Shown: piece by piece, positions 37,944-47,878 of the stretch
Layout of the letters: the number at the start of each line of letters is the position of its first letter
How positions within the stretch are numbered: position 1 is the stretch's first letter
DNA from: Leucobacter chromiireducens subsp. chromiireducens
GTDB taxonomy: Bacteria > Actinomycetota > Actinomycetes > Actinomycetales > Microbacteriaceae
Length of the DNA: 64,000 bases
Direction of reading: 5' to 3'
Assembly (NCBI RefSeq): GCF_016758255.1
Contig: NZ_QYAD01000002.1
Coordinates: 248,001-312,000 of the forward strand
Program-made: the position numbers and the translations under genes
The notes under the pieces: generated by a model
Told to the model about the DNA's origin: nothing
The model's database searches: none
What the model saw: the letters and a program-made list of their open reading frames with translations, nothing else

Positions 37944-39299
37944 TTATTCGCTTGCGAAGAAGACGTTCTTGGTTTCGGTGAAGTGTTCCGCCGCGTCGGG
38001 CCCCAGCTCGCGGCCGAGTCCTGACTGCTTGAATCCACCGAACGGCGTGGTGTAGCGCACGGAGGAATGCGAATTGACGGAGAGATTGCCGCCCTCGACG
38101 CCGCGGGCCACGCGGATGCCGCGACCGAGATCGCGCGTCCAAATGGACCCGCTGAGCCCGTACTCGGAACTGTTGGCCAGCTGGATCGCGTCGGCCTCGT
38201 CCTCAAACGGCAGCACCGAGACGACGGGGCCGAAGACCTCCTCGGTGGCGATTCGGGATCCGCGCTCGGGTGTCACGACGGTCGGGGCGAACCACGCGCC
38301 CGGGCCGCTCGGGGCGGAGCCCTGGAACGCGACGGGAACGTCGGGGGTCAGGAAACTTGCCACGGAATCGCGGTGCGCGAGCGTGACGAGCGGCCCCACC
38401 TCGGTGGCGTCGTCGGTGGGGTCGCCCACCACGACGTTCTTGACGGCCTGTTCGAACTGCTCCATGAAGCGGTCGTACACGCTGCGCTGAACGAGGAGGC
38501 GGCTGCGTGCGCAGCAATCCTGCCCGGCGTTATCGAACACCGAGTAGGGCGCTGTTGCCGCGGCCCGCTCAATGTCGGCGTCATCGAACACGATGTTGGC
38601 GCTCTTCCCACCAAGTTCGAGCGTGACGCGCTTCACCTGGTCGGCGGCGCCGGCCATGATGCGCTTGCCGACCGCGGTGGAACCGGTGAACACCAGCTTG
38701 CGAACGTCGGGGTGGCTCACAAAGCGCTCACCGACCACCGATCCGCGCCCCGCGAGTACCTGGAACAGGCCCTCGGGAAGCCCTGCCTCGAGCGCCAGCT
38801 CGCCGAGGCGGAGGCTCGTCAGCGGAGTCCACTCGGCAGGCTTCAGTACGACCGCGTTGCCTGCGGCGAGCGCCGGGGCAAAGCCCCACGAGGCGATCGT
38901 CATCGGGAAGTTCCACGGTGTGATGACCCCCACGACGCCGAGCGGCTCGTGGAAGGTGACGTTCATGCCGCCGGCGACCGGGATCTGCTGCCCGATGAGG
39001 CGCTCAGGTGCGCCGGAAGAGTACTCAAGCACGTCGCGCACATGGCCCGCCTCCCAGCGGGACTGCGTGATCGGGTGCCCCGAGTTTGCGGTTTCAAGCT
39101 GGGCGAGGTTCTCGATGTCGGCGTCGACGGCGTCCGCGAAGCGGCGCAGCACGCGAGCCCGATCCGCGGGGGCCACGGCTGCCCACTCGCGCTGCGCACG
39201 CACTGCCGCAGTGATCGCACGGTCGGTACCTTCGACATCGAGGTGCTCAATCTCCTGGATGACGGCCTCGGTCGCCGGGTTGACGAGGGTGGTGCTCAT
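37944..39299 (-). CDS. NAD-dependent aldehyde dehydrogenase
   Basis: The 451-residue protein shows the aldehyde dehydrogenase features GVITPWNFPMTIASWGFAPA, FTGSTAVGKRIM, the catalytic Glu in LELGGKSANIVFDDAD, the catalytic Cys in FDNAGQDCCARSRLL, and EEVFGPVVSVLPFEDE. It converts an aldehyde to a carboxylate with NAD(P). In this operon the predicted substrate is a gamma-glutamyl amino-aldehyde, by analogy with PuuC in putrescine degradation. It overlaps the hydrolase gene upstream by four bases and is followed after 51 bases by the SDR gene. Confidence 0.94.
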   Translation of the reverse strand: MSTTLVNPATEAVIQEIEHLDVEGTDRAITAAVRAQREWAAVAPADRARVLRRFADAVDADIENLAQLETANSGHPITQSRWEAGHVRDVLEYSSGAPERLIGQQIPVAGGMNVTFHEPLGVVGVITPWNFPMTIASWGFAPALAAGNAVVLKPAEWTPLTSLRLGELALEAGLPEGLFQVLAGRGSVVGERFVSHPDVRKLVFTGSTAVGKRIMAGAADQVKRVTLELGGKSANIVFDDADIERAAATAPYSVFDNAGQDCCARSRLLVQRSVYDRFMEQFEQAVKNVVVGDPTDDATEVGPLVTLAHRDSVASFLTPDVPVAFQGSAPSGPGAWFAPTVVTPERGSRIATEEVFGPVVSVLPFEDEADAIQLANSSEYGLSGSIWTRDLGRGIRVARGVEGGNLSVNSHSSVRYTTPFGGFKQSGLGRELGPDAAEHFTETKNVFFASE

Positions 39300-40099
39300 G
39301 ACTGCTCCCTGGGTTCTGCGTCGGGGGTCTGGGATCGGGCGGTGCGATAGTCGCGCGCCGCGCTGACGAGGCCGGCGAAGAGGCGCCGATCCTGCTCGTT
39401 CTCTTCGGGGTGCCACTGCACGGCGATCCCGAAGGGGTGATCAGCGAGTTCGATGGATTCGGGGATCCCGTCGGCCGTGCGGCTCGTCACGGTGAGGCCC
39501 TCGCCAATCTCGCCAATTCCCTGGTGGTGGTACAGGTGGGCGCGTGCGCCCCGATCATCGCCGAGCACCTCGGCGATGCGGCTGCCCGCGTCCACTTCGA
39601 CATCGATTGGGTTGAAGACTCCGCCCCCAATTTGGTAGCGATCGTCGCCCACCACATCGGGGAGGTGCTGGATCAGGTTGCCGCCGCGCTCGACGTTGAG
39701 GAGCTGCGCACCCCGGCAAATACCGAGGAACGGAAGCTCAATCGCAAGGGCTGCATCGAGCAGCGCGGCCTCGAAGTCATCGCGATCGCTGCGCGGCGCT
39801 CCGGTGCGATCATGGGCGTCCTGCCCGTATCGCGCGGGATCGATGTCTGCGCCGCCCGAAAGGATGATCCCATCGAGGCGCGAAACGATCGCCTCGGCGA
39901 CCTCAGCGGATGCGGGCTGCGGGGGCAGGACCACAACGATCCCGCCAGCGTCGGTGACGGCCTTGATGTAGACCTGCGGGAGGAATGAAGCTCGCACATC
40001 CCACACGCCCGTCTGGGCCTGCTCAAGGTAGCTCGTGATGCCAATGATCGGCGCGTGCTCGCCGCGCTGCTGCGGTGTCTTAGAGGCGTTCAAAGCCAC
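39296..40099 (-). CDS. Gamma-glutamyl-amide hydrolase (PuuD-like, peptidase C26)
   Basis: The 267-residue class-I glutamine-amidotransferase-fold protein has the nucleophile Cys in FLGICRGAQLLNVERGG and the His/Glu pair in QWHPEEN. ILSGGADIDPARYG is characteristic of the PuuD group, which hydrolyses gamma-glutamyl-GABA and related gamma-glutamyl amides to glutamate and the free amino acid. It lacks a synthetase partner domain, so it is a hydrolase and not a biosynthetic amidotransferase. GTG 40099 lies inside the end of the synthetase gene (20-base overlap) and follows GGAGAGG at a good distance, so the two are translationally coupled. Confidence 0.9.
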   Translation of the reverse strand: MALNASKTPQQRGEHAPIIGITSYLEQAQTGVWDVRASFLPQVYIKAVTDAGGIVVVLPPQPASAEVAEAIVSRLDGIILSGGADIDPARYGQDAHDRTGAPRSDRDDFEAALLDAALAIELPFLGICRGAQLLNVERGGNLIQHLPDVVGDDRYQIGGGVFNPIDVEVDAGSRIAEVLGDDRGARAHLYHHQGIGEIGEGLTVTSRTADGIPESIELADHPFGIAVQWHPEENEQDRRLFAGLVSAARDYRTARSQTPDAEPREQS

Positions 40100-41450
40100 G
40101 GATCCTCTCCCAATCGGTGACCGCAGCGTCGTAGGCGGCAACCTCGACGCGTGCGGCGTGCGTGTAGTGATCGACCACTTCGTCTCCGAAGACTTCGCGT
40201 GCGAGTGCCGACTGCTCGAACAGGTCAGCGGCCTCGCGCAGCGTGGTGGGCACGCGGGCGATGTCGCTCGTGTACGCATTGCCGCTGAGCGGATCGCCGA
40301 GCTCGAGCTTCTGCTCAATGCCGTAGAGCCCGGACGCGAGCATGCCGGCGACGGCAAGGTACTGGTTCACGTCGCCGCCGGGGACGCGGTTCTCCACGCG
40401 AATCCCGCCACCGTGGCCCACGACCCGCAGCGCGCACGTGCGGTTATCGTGGCCCCACGCAACGGCGGTCGGGGCGAAGCTGCCGTCCACGAAGCGCTTG
40501 TAGGAGTTGATGTTCGGGGCGTAGAGCAAGGTGAACTCGCGAAGGGCCGCGAGCTGGCCGGCAATGAAGTGGCGGAACATCGGCGACATGCCATCGGCCG
40601 CACTCGGATCGGAGAACGCCGGGGTCCCATCGCTGCCCCACAGGCTCGCGTGCACGTGGCAGCTGTTGCCCTCGCGCTCGTTGAACTTCGCCATGAAGGT
40701 GATGCTCTTGTCGTGCGCCGCCGCGATCTCCTTGGAACCGCTCTTGTAGATCGAGTGGTTGTCGCACGTCGGGATCGCGTGGGCGTAGCGGAACGAGATC
40801 TCCTGCTGGCCGAGATTGCACTCGCCCTTGACGCCCTCGCAGTACATTCCCGCGTCGTCCATCGAATTGCGAATGTCGCGGAGGAGGGGCTCCAGGCGGG
40901 TGGATCCCTGGAGAGCGTAGTCGGTGTTGTAATCCGAACCCGGAACCAGGTCGCGGTAGCCCTTCCGCCAGGCCGTGCGGTAATCGTCGTCGAACACGAT
41001 GAACTCGAGTTCGGTACCAACGAACGGGACGAGATCGTGCTCTGCGAGGCGTTCCACCTGGCGCTGCAGCACGCGGCGCGGGGAGACGTCGATGGGGGAG
41101 CGGTCGCTCGCTCGCGTGAGATCGGCGATGACGAGCGCGGTCCCGGGAAGCCAGGGGATCCGGCGCAGTGTCGAGAGATCCGGCACCATGGCCATATCCC
41201 CGTAGCCGCTCTCCCAGCTCGTGAGCGCATACCCGTCAACCGTGTTGAGCTCGACATCGACGGCGAGGAGGTAATTGCAGCATTCTGCCGCTCCATCCAT
41301 CGTGTCCTCGAGGAAGAGGCGAGCCGAGATGCGCTTCCCCACGAGCCGACCCTGCATGTCCGTGAAGGCCACGATCACCGTGTCGATTTCGCGGGTTGCG
41401 ACGGCCTCGCGCAGTTCGTCCGGTGTCAAGTTGCCGCTCGCGGGAATCAT
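40080..41450 (-). CDS. Gamma-glutamyl-amine (ethanolamide/polyamine) synthetase of the glutamine synthetase family
   Basis: The 456-residue protein is a type-I-like glutamine synthetase homologue: FVGTELEFIVFD, CEGVKGECNLGQQEISFRYA (metal and glutamate sites), NSCHVHASLW with the ATP-site His, FVDGSFAPTAVAWG and NRVPGGDVNQYLAVAG. The adenylylation-site loop of GlnA is not recognisable. PuuA in enteric bacteria and GlnA3/GlnA4 in Streptomyces are of this kind and join glutamate to putrescine, polyamines or ethanolamine using ATP. It leads the operon with a gamma-glutamyl hydrolase, aldehyde dehydrogenase and SDR, and faces an ethanolamine-permease-like gene. AGGAGCACAC precedes the ATG at 41450. 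Ethanolamine is my preferred substrate by context. Confidence 0.9.
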   Translation of the reverse strand: MIPASGNLTPDELREAVATREIDTVIVAFTDMQGRLVGKRISARLFLEDTMDGAAECCNYLLAVDVELNTVDGYALTSWESGYGDMAMVPDLSTLRRIPWLPGTALVIADLTRASDRSPIDVSPRRVLQRQVERLAEHDLVPFVGTELEFIVFDDDYRTAWRKGYRDLVPGSDYNTDYALQGSTRLEPLLRDIRNSMDDAGMYCEGVKGECNLGQQEISFRYAHAIPTCDNHSIYKSGSKEIAAAHDKSITFMAKFNEREGNSCHVHASLWGSDGTPAFSDPSAADGMSPMFRHFIAGQLAALREFTLLYAPNINSYKRFVDGSFAPTAVAWGHDNRTCALRVVGHGGGIRVENRVPGGDVNQYLAVAGMLASGLYGIEQKLELGDPLSGNAYTSDIARVPTTLREAADLFEQSALAREVFGDEVVDHYTHAARVEVAAYDAAVTDWERIRGFERL

Positions 41451-41514
41451 GTGTGCTCCTTGCTGCTCATCATCGAGTGTTGGGGTGCGGGCCAGGTGAC
41501 GCCACTTCGCGTCC

Positions 41515-41564
41515 AATGGTCTGCCTGTAGGCCATTAAAGCACAGTGCTCGGTCGGCGCCGCAA
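41515..41564 (-). promoter_or_regulatory. Putative promoter and operator of the synthetase operon
   Basis: On the minus strand TTGCGG (41564-41559) and TTTAAT (41539-41534) are spaced 19 bases apart. An imperfect 22-bp inverted repeat, AATGGTCT-N6-AGGCCATT (41515-41536, 7 of 8 pairs), covers the expected start of transcription, where a FadR-type repressor could act. This is in the 338-base interval between the divergent synthetase and permease genes. Confidence 0.45.
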
Positions 41565-41677
41565 GTCCCTTGCCTGAACTCTATCGAGGTTCGGCACGCA
41601 CTTCCATGTGTTCTTGACGATGTTTTGGGGTATCAGGGCGCGGAATTTCGCCCCTGTGCGTGAATGGGGCAAAAATA

Positions 41678-41713
41678 AAAGGTTGTTGCAAACGACCTTT
41701 AGGTGGGTATAGT
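41678..41713 (+). promoter_or_regulatory. Permease promoter with overlapping inverted repeat
   Basis: TTGCAA (41686-41691) and TATAGT (41708-41713) form a -35/-10 pair with a 16-base spacer. AAAGGTTGTT-GCA-AACGACCTTT (41678-41700, 9 of 10 pairs) covers the -35 element and is a probable repressor site, perhaps for the FadR-type regulator at the end of the divergent operon. Confidence 0.6.
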
Positions 41714-41788
41714 CATCGTGTCATCCCACCAAACCGCGAGGGCCGCTGTGCGGCGGCCGCGATCGCTCACAATGAAGTGAAAGGGGTC

Positions 41789-43342
41789 ATGATGGCCAAA
41801 GACACACTCAAGGTCTCGGGGGTTACCTACACCACCGCCGAGTCCGGCTATTTCGAGAAACGACAACTGAAACGATCCGCCGGGATCTGGGGTCTCTGGG
41901 GGCTCGCGGTCGGCGCAGTGATCTCGGGCAATTTCTCGGGGTGGAACTTCGGGATCGAGGCCGCAGGATTCGGTGGCATGATGATCGCCTTCGCGATCCT
42001 CGTTGTCATGTATTACGGCCTCGTGTTCTCCATTGGTGAGATGGCCGCAGCGATGCCGCACACCGGTGGTGCCTACTCCTTCGGTCGGGCCGCCATGGGC
42101 CCGTGGGGTGGGTTCGTGACCGGCCTTGCGGAGTCGATCGAGTATGTTGCGACCACCGCGGTGATCGTCTACTTCTCGGCGGGCTACGCGAACGGTGTCA
42201 CGGAGGGCCTGATGGGCTTCTCACTGCCGACCTGGGTGTGGTGGATCATTCTCTATGTCGCGTTCGTGGGGCTGAACACCGCTGGCGCTTCGATCTCGCT
42301 GAAGTTCGCGGTCATCGTCTCGTTCGTCTCGATCGGCGTGCTCGTCCTCTTCGGAACGATGGCGCTCTTGAGTGGCTCCGTCGACTGGGGCAGCCTCTTC
42401 AACATCGAGCCGGATCCCGGACAGACGGCCTTCCTACCGCACGGCGTGCTGCCGATTCTCTTCGCGCTGCCATTCGCGATGTGGCTGTTCCTCGGCATTG
42501 AGGAGCTGCCACTTGCAGCCGAGGAGTCGCACAACCCCGTTCGTGATATCCCGCGCGCCGGCCTCTGGGCACGTGGCACCCTGATCGTCACGGGTCTCCT
42601 CGTGCTCTTCCTGAACACCGCGGTGCTCGGCGCGGAGGCGACCGGAACCGCGGGTGAGCCGCTGCTCGACGGCTTCCGTGCGATCCTCGGCGAAGACCTC
42701 GCGTGGGTGGCCGGCCTGCTCGCACTGTTTGCGCTCTTCGGCCTGCTGGCCTCGCTGCAGGGCATCATGTTTGCGTACGGGCGCAACCTCTACTCCCTGT
42801 CTCGGGCCGGGTACTACCCGAAGTTCCTGTCGCTCACCGGTAAGCGCCAGACGCCCTGGGTGGCGCTCATCGCGGGTGCGCTCATCGGCTTCACCGCACT
42901 CATTGTGGTCGACCTCACGGGTGGCGACGGCGGCGTAGGTGGCGCGGTGGTGCTCAACATCGCCGTCTGGGGTGCGGTCGTTGCGTACTTCATGCAGATG
43001 CTGTCGTTCCTCATCCTGCGCAAGAAGTTCCCGAACGCGAAGCGGCCGTATCGGAGCCCCTGGGGTCTCTTTGGGGCAGCCGCTGCCGCGGTCATCTCGG
43101 CGCTGATCTTCTTGGGCTTCCTGCTCAACGAGACGTTCCGTCCCGCGATCGTCGCGGTCGCGATTGTGTACGCCATTGGGCTCATCATCTTCGGCGTATA
43201 CACCCGCCACCGGCTGATTCTGTCGCCCGAGGAGGAGTACGCCGTCTCGGGTGGCCTGCACGGCGACCCGCAGGCGGAGGGCTACGGCGGCGAGGTCGAA
43301 GAGGAACTGCTCGCGCTCGACGGCAGGGACGCCGACAAGTAG
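41789..43342 (+). CDS. APC-family amino acid/amine permease, ethanolamine-permease-like
   Basis: The 517-residue protein has twelve or more membrane segments. Its N-terminal part, LKRSAGIWGLWGLAVGAVIS followed by GNFSGWNFGIEAAGFGGM and MAAAMPHTGGAYSFGRAAMG, resembles ethanolamine permeases of the APC superfamily more than GABA or putrescine permeases. It is divergent from the gamma-glutamyl-amine synthetase operon and separated from the glycine-cleavage operon by a terminator. The expected role is proton- or gradient-driven uptake of the amine that the synthetase glutamylates. AAGGGG precedes tandem ATG codons at 41789 and 41792. The acidic tail at the C-terminus (EVEEELLALDGRDAD) is cytoplasmic by prediction. 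Confidence 0.88.
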   Translation: MMAKDTLKVSGVTYTTAESGYFEKRQLKRSAGIWGLWGLAVGAVISGNFSGWNFGIEAAGFGGMMIAFAILVVMYYGLVFSIGEMAAAMPHTGGAYSFGRAAMGPWGGFVTGLAESIEYVATTAVIVYFSAGYANGVTEGLMGFSLPTWVWWIILYVAFVGLNTAGASISLKFAVIVSFVSIGVLVLFGTMALLSGSVDWGSLFNIEPDPGQTAFLPHGVLPILFALPFAMWLFLGIEELPLAAEESHNPVRDIPRAGLWARGTLIVTGLLVLFLNTAVLGAEATGTAGEPLLDGFRAILGEDLAWVAGLLALFALFGLLASLQGIMFAYGRNLYSLSRAGYYPKFLSLTGKRQTPWVALIAGALIGFTALIVVDLTGGDGGVGGAVVLNIAVWGAVVAYFMQMLSFLILRKKFPNAKRPYRSPWGLFGAAAAAVISALIFLGFLLNETFRPAIVAVAIVYAIGLIIFGVYTRHRLILSPEEEYAVSGGLHGDPQAEGYGGEVEEELLALDGRDADK

Positions 43343-43414
43343 TCGCGCCTCAGGCGGGCCTGCCGATCTCGGCCGTCCGCCACTCGCGCCCCGCACGCCG
43401 GGGGAGGTTCCCGG

Positions 43415-43454
43415 CCCGAGGGCAGTCTTCTCACGTGGGAAGGCTGCCCTCGGG
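43415..43454 (+). terminator. Hairpin terminator after the permease gene
   Basis: CCCGAGGGCAG (43415-43425) pairs with CTGCCCTCGGG (43444-43454), with partial pairing inside the loop. It lies 72 bases after the permease stop and before the riboswitch. The interval 43343-43827 otherwise holds only the riboswitch leader. Confidence 0.75.
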
Positions 43455-43574
43455 GTGGCACGCTCCCCTCGGCGAGGCGTGCAATAGTTCCCAAATCGCG
43501 CAGCTTCGCGACACGCTCCCGCACGGGGCGCGCGGGCTGCTATGGTGAGACCCAGTTACGAATATCGGCCAACA

Positions 43575-43790
43575 AGCTGTAGCGGGAGAGTCCGGGTGGC
43601 ACGCAAGTGCGAGCCCGGCGCCGTAGGAGCAAACCCTCCCCGGGAATCTCTCAGGCACCCGTACCGCTGCAGCGCGGCAACTCTGGAAAGTAGTCGGTCC
43701 TTCCGGCTCACCGACGGTGCAAGGGCGCCCGATCTCGATCGGAGTGCCTGAATCTCTCAGGTTCCGTAACAGAGCGGGGAGGATCCATCC
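43575..43790 (+). ncRNA. Tandem glycine riboswitch upstream of gcvP
   Basis: The leader contains the conserved glycine-aptamer elements twice. The first aptamer runs from GCGGGAGAGTCC (from about 43583) to CGGGAATCTCTCAGGCAC (about 43641-43658), with GCCGTAGGAGCAAACC between them. The second ends with GTGCCTGAATCTCTCAGGTT (43744-43763) and then CAGAGCGGGGAGGATCC. CTCTGGAAAG links the two. The element precedes the glycine cleavage operon, where such riboswitches normally switch expression on when glycine is high. The exact ends are approximate; the expression platform probably overlaps the region up to the TTG start at 43828. Confidence 0.93.
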
Positions 43791-43827
43791 GGTGCGTTTC
43801 GGCGTACACCCATCTACGGAGATCCTC

Positions 43828-46677
43828 TTGAGCATTAGTTCGCAACCCACTGTTTTCGCAGATCGTCACATCGGCGTCACCACGCCCGCTGACATCTCCG
43901 CGATGCTCGATACGCTTGGCTACTCGAGCGTTGACTCGCTCGTTGACACGGCAGTCCCCTCGGACATCCGCATGTCTGGCACGCTCGACCTTCCCGCGGC
44001 ACGCAGCGAGGAGGAGATCCTCGCCGATCTGCGCGCGCTCGCAGCAAAGAACGTGCTGAAGACGCAGATGATCGGGCAGGGATTCGCGGACACGTACACT
44101 CCGCCCGTGATTCGCCGCAACGTGCTCGAGAGCCCCGCCTGGTACACGGCGTACACTCCGTACCAGCCGGAGATCTCGCAGGGCCGCCTCGAGGCGCTGC
44201 TCAACTTCCAGACCATGGTGGCGGACCTCACCGGCCTCGCCGTGGCGAACGCCTCGATGCTCGACGAGTCGTCTTCCGCCGCCGAGGCCGTGCTCCTCAT
44301 GCGCCGCGCGGGGAAGGCTCCCGCCACCGCGCGCGTGGTGGTTGACCAGAACGTGTTCCCGCAGACGATCGCCGTGATTGAGGGCCGGGCAGAGGCGCTC
44401 GACTTCGAGGTTGAGGTGGCAGATCTGACCGCGGGGCTCCCCGAGGGCGAGATCTTCGGCATCGTGCTGCAGCAGCCCGGCAATGATGGATCAGTGCGGA
44501 ATCAGTCCGAGCTGATCGCGGCCGCACACGAGCGCGGTGCAATGGTCACGGTGATCGCTGACCTGCTCTCGCTCACGCTCATCACCTCGCCGGGTGAACA
44601 GGGCGCCGACGTTGCGGTGGGCAACACCCAGCGATTCGGTGTGCCGCTCTTCTTCGGTGGACCGCACGCCGCGTATCTCGCAATTCGCGCCGGTCTCGAG
44701 CGCTCGCTGCCCGGCCGCCTCGTTGGCGTCTCCAAGGATTCGGCCGGCGATCCCGCATACCGCCTGACGCTCCAGACCCGCGAGCAGCACATCCGCCGGG
44801 AGAAGGCGACGAGCAACATCTGCACCGCCCAGGCGCTCCTCGCGATCACCGCCTCGATGTACGCGGTCTACCACGGCCCCACCGGCCTGCGCGCGATCGC
44901 CGAGCGCGCACACGCACACGCCCGCACGATCGCGCAGTCGCTTGCCGCCGCCGGGATCCCGCTCGCCGCTGAGTCGTTCTTCGACACGGTCGTGGCGAGC
45001 GTGCCGGGCCGCGCCGATGAGATCATCGCTCGCGCGTGCGACGCGGGGATCAACCTCCGCCGCCTCGACGCCGACACCGTGGGCATCTCGACCTCTGAGA
45101 CGACCACGCCCGAGCACGTCGCCGCGGTTGCCGAGGCATTCGGCGCGACGCCCGCAGCGGCGGTCGCCCCCGGTGAGCTCGGCTTCGTCGCCGAACTCAC
45201 CCGCACGAGCGACTACCTCACGCACCCGATCTTCAACACGATGCGTTCCGAGACGCAGATGCTGCGCTACCTCCGCCGCCTCGCCGACCGCGATCTTGCG
45301 CTCGACCGCACCATGATCCCGCTCGGATCTTGCACGATGAAGCTCAACTCGACCGCTGAGATGGAGTCGATCTCCTGGCCCGAATTCGCGGGCATCCACC
45401 CCTACGTGCCGGAGGATCAGAGCCGCGGCTGGCGTGAACTCATCGCCGATCTCGAGCGCCGCCTCGTCGAGATCACGGGCTACTCCGGGATCTCGCTGCA
45501 GCCGAACTCGGGCGCGCAGGGCGAGTACGCGGGCCTCCTCGCGATCCGCGGGTACCACCGCGCGAACGGCGACACACAGCGCACCGTCTGCCTCATTCCC
45601 GCGTCGGCTCACGGCACGAACGCAGCGTCGGCAGTGCTCGCTGGCATGCGCGTCATTGTGATCAAGAACACCGACACCGGTGCGATCGACCTCGACGACC
45701 TGCGAGCGAAGGTCGAGGCGAACCGCGACGAGCTCGCGGCGATCATGATCACGTACCCCTCGACCTACGGGCTGTACGACGCCGACGTCCGCGAGGTGTG
45801 TGAGCTCGTGCACGAGGCAGGTGGCCAGGTGTACATCGACGGCGCGAACATGAACGCGCTCGTGGGGCTCGCGCAGCCCGGCAAGTTTGGCGGCGATGTG
45901 TCGCACCTGAACCTGCACAAGACGTTCGCGATCCCGCACGGCGGTGGCGGCCCCGGCGTTGGCCCGATTGGTGTCGCCGAGCACCTGCTGCCTTACGTGC
46001 CGAGCGACCCCACCGGCACCTACTCGGTGAGTGACGGCGTCCCGGTTGTTGCGACGCTCTTCGGCTCAGCGGGCGTGCTGCCGATCTCGTTCGCGTACAT
46101 CGCGATGATGGGCGCCGACGGGCTCACCCGTGCGACGAAGACCGCGCTGCTCAGCGCAAACTACATCGCGGCGCGGCTCACCGAGTACTTCCCCGTGCTC
46201 TTCACGGGCGAGGCCGGACTTGTTGCCCACGAGTGCATTCTTGACCTCCGCGAACTCACCGCGCAGTCGGGCGTGACCGCTGAGGACGTGGCGAAGCGTC
46301 TCATCGACTTTGGTTTCCACGCACCGACGCTTGCGTTCCCGGTTGCGGGCACGCTGATGGTGGAGCCCACGGAGTCGGAGGATCTCGATGAGATCGAGCG
46401 CTTCATCGAGGCGATGATCACGATTCGCGCTGAGATCGCGGAGATCATCGACGGCGCGGTTGAGCTCGAGGCGTCCGTGCTGCGCAACGCCCCGCACACC
46501 GCACGCGTGGTCGCAGGCGATGCGTGGGATCGCGCGTACAGCCGCGAGCAGGCCGCGTACGCGGTGCCCGCGCTGCGGCACGACAAGTACTTCCCGCCGG
46601 TGGGCCGGATCGACGGTGCCTTCGGCGACCGCAACCTGGTCTGCTCCTGCCCGGCACCCGAAGCGTTCGAGAACTAG
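43828..46677 (+). CDS. gcvP: Glycine dehydrogenase (decarboxylating), P-protein
   Basis: GcvP decarboxylates glycine with PLP and passes the aminomethyl group to the lipoyl arm of GcvH. The 949-residue single-chain form is seen: N-terminal half with [38 protein letters not shown] and [20 protein letters not shown], and C-terminal half with [17 protein letters not shown] and the PLP-lysine region [20 protein letters not shown] chose the TTG at 43828 because GGAG lies six bases upstream and the protein then begins at the conserved N-terminus; a GTG at 43792 lies in the riboswitch tail. It heads the operon gcvP-gcvT-gcvH-glyA. Confidence 0.97.
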   Translation: MSISSQPTVFADRHIGVTTPADISAMLDTLGYSSVDSLVDTAVPSDIRMSGTLDLPAARSEEEILADLRALAAKNVLKTQMIGQGFADTYTPPVIRRNVLESPAWYTAYTPYQPEISQGRLEALLNFQTMVADLTGLAVANASMLDESSSAAEAVLLMRRAGKAPATARVVVDQNVFPQTIAVIEGRAEALDFEVEVADLTAGLPEGEIFGIVLQQPGNDGSVRNQSELIAAAHERGAMVTVIADLLSLTLITSPGEQGADVAVGNTQRFGVPLFFGGPHAAYLAIRAGLERSLPGRLVGVSKDSAGDPAYRLTLQTREQHIRREKATSNICTAQALLAITASMYAVYHGPTGLRAIAERAHAHARTIAQSLAAAGIPLAAESFFDTVVASVPGRADEIIARACDAGINLRRLDADTVGISTSETTTPEHVAAVAEAFGATPAAAVAPGELGFVAELTRTSDYLTHPIFNTMRSETQMLRYLRRLADRDLALDRTMIPLGSCTMKLNSTAEMESISWPEFAGIHPYVPEDQSRGWRELIADLERRLVEITGYSGISLQPNSGAQGEYAGLLAIRGYHRANGDTQRTVCLIPASAHGTNAASAVLAGMRVIVIKNTDTGAIDLDDLRAKVEANRDELAAIMITYPSTYGLYDADVREVCELVHEAGGQVYIDGANMNALVGLAQPGKFGGDVSHLNLHKTFAIPHGGGGPGVGPIGVAEHLLPYVPSDPTGTYSVSDGVPVVATLFGSAGVLPISFAYIAMMGADGLTRATKTALLSANYIAARLTEYFPVLFTGEAGLVAHECILDLRELTAQSGVTAEDVAKRLIDFGFHAPTLAFPVAGTLMVEPTESEDLDEIERFIEAMITIRAEIAEIIDGAVELEASVLRNAPHTARVVAGDAWDRAYSREQAAYAVPALRHDKYFPPVGRIDGAFGDRNLVCSCPAPEAFEN

Positions 46678-46691
46678 ACGAGGAGCACCCG

Positions 46692-47807
46692 ATGACGAGC
46701 ACGCCCCGACACACCACCCTGCATCCTGAGCACGCCGAATTGGGCGCATCGTTCACCGACTTTGGCGGCTGGGATATGCCGCTGAAGTACGGTTCCGAGC
46801 TTGCCGAACACCGCGCCGTGCGCGAGGCGGCCGGCCTCTTCGACCTCTCCCACATGGGTGAGATTCGCGTGAGCGGCCCCGACGCGGCAGCGTTTCTCAA
46901 CACGGCGCTGGTGGGTAACCTTGCGGTTGTCGCCGTGGGCCGCGCGAAGTACTCGCTGATCTGCGACGCAGACGGCGGGATCATCGACGACCTGATCACC
47001 TATCGGCTCGGCGACGAGGAGTTCCTCGTGGTGCCGAACGCCGGAAATGCGCCGACCGTCGCAGCAGAGTTCGCGGCGCGCGCCGCGGGCTTCGACGTGA
47101 CGATCGTCGACGAGTCTGCCGACACGAGCCTCATTGCGGTGCAGGGGCCTGCCTCCGTGGCGATCCTGCACCAGCTGGTGCCTGCCGAGCAGCACGGCGT
47201 CGTGACCAACATGAAGTACTACTCGGCCGCTCCGGTGACAGTTGCCGGGCTCGAGGTGCTGCTCGCTCGCACGGGCTACACCGGCGAGGATGGTTTCGAA
47301 CTCTACGTGCCGAACGCCTCGGCGGCAGAGCTCTGGCGCGCGCTGCTTGGAGCGGGCGAGGGCCACGGCCTGATCCCCGCTGGGCTTGCCGCGCGCGACT
47401 CGCTCCGTCTCGAAGCCGGCATGCCGCTCTACGGCAACGAGCTCAGCCGCGACATCACGCCGTTCGAGGCCGGGCTTGGCCCCGTCGTCTCGTTCAAGAA
47501 GGACGAACAGTTCGTCGGTCGTGCGGCGCTCGAGGCGCGGCGCGAGGCCGCGCCGACTCGCGTGCTCGTCGGTCTCGTCGGCGCAGGGCGTCGCGCAGGA
47601 CGCGCGGGGTACCCCGTGCTCGCGGGAGAGCAGCAGATCGGTGAGGTGACGAGCGGTCAGCCGTCGCCCACTCTCGGATATCCGATCGCGCTCGCCTCGA
47701 TCGATCCCGCGTACGCGGAACCGGGCACGGAGCTGAGCGTCGACCTGCGCGGCAAGCCGGAGACATTCACGGTCGTGAAGACTCCGTTTTACCGCCGCGC
47801 GCAGTAG
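46692..47807 (+). CDS. gcvT: Aminomethyltransferase, T-protein
   Basis: GcvT releases ammonia from the aminomethyl-lipoyl intermediate on GcvH and transfers the one-carbon unit to tetrahydrofolate. The 371-residue protein shows the N-terminus [20 protein letters not shown], then [30 protein letters not shown] and [17 protein letters not shown], all features of the folate-binding family. The ATG at 46692 follows GAGGAGCACCC. It starts 14 bases after gcvP. The length is typical. Confidence 0.97.
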   Translation: MTSTPRHTTLHPEHAELGASFTDFGGWDMPLKYGSELAEHRAVREAAGLFDLSHMGEIRVSGPDAAAFLNTALVGNLAVVAVGRAKYSLICDADGGIIDDLITYRLGDEEFLVVPNAGNAPTVAAEFAARAAGFDVTIVDESADTSLIAVQGPASVAILHQLVPAEQHGVVTNMKYYSAAPVTVAGLEVLLARTGYTGEDGFELYVPNASAAELWRALLGAGEGHGLIPAGLAARDSLRLEAGMPLYGNELSRDITPFEAGLGPVVSFKKDEQFVGRAALEARREAAPTRVLVGLVGAGRRAGRAGYPVLAGEQQIGEVTSGQPSPTLGYPIALASIDPAYAEPGTELSVDLRGKPETFTVVKTPFYRRAQ

Positions 47808-47878
47808 CTCTCTCGCGCGGAGTTCCGCGCACTTTTCACACGTCACACAGCATCACCCCAACAGGTAAAGGACACATC

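Noticed and set aside
36263-43342. Putrescine (Puu) pathway as the function of the gamma-glutamyl operon
   Set aside because: No FAD-dependent amine oxidase (PuuB) or aminotransferase for the second amine is present, and the permease looks ethanolamine-type. It remains an alternative if such enzymes lie elsewhere.
36263-43342. Ethanolamine ammonia-lyase/eut microcompartment system
   Set aside because: There are no eutBC, shell-protein or cobalamin genes; the enzymes present are of the glutamylation type.
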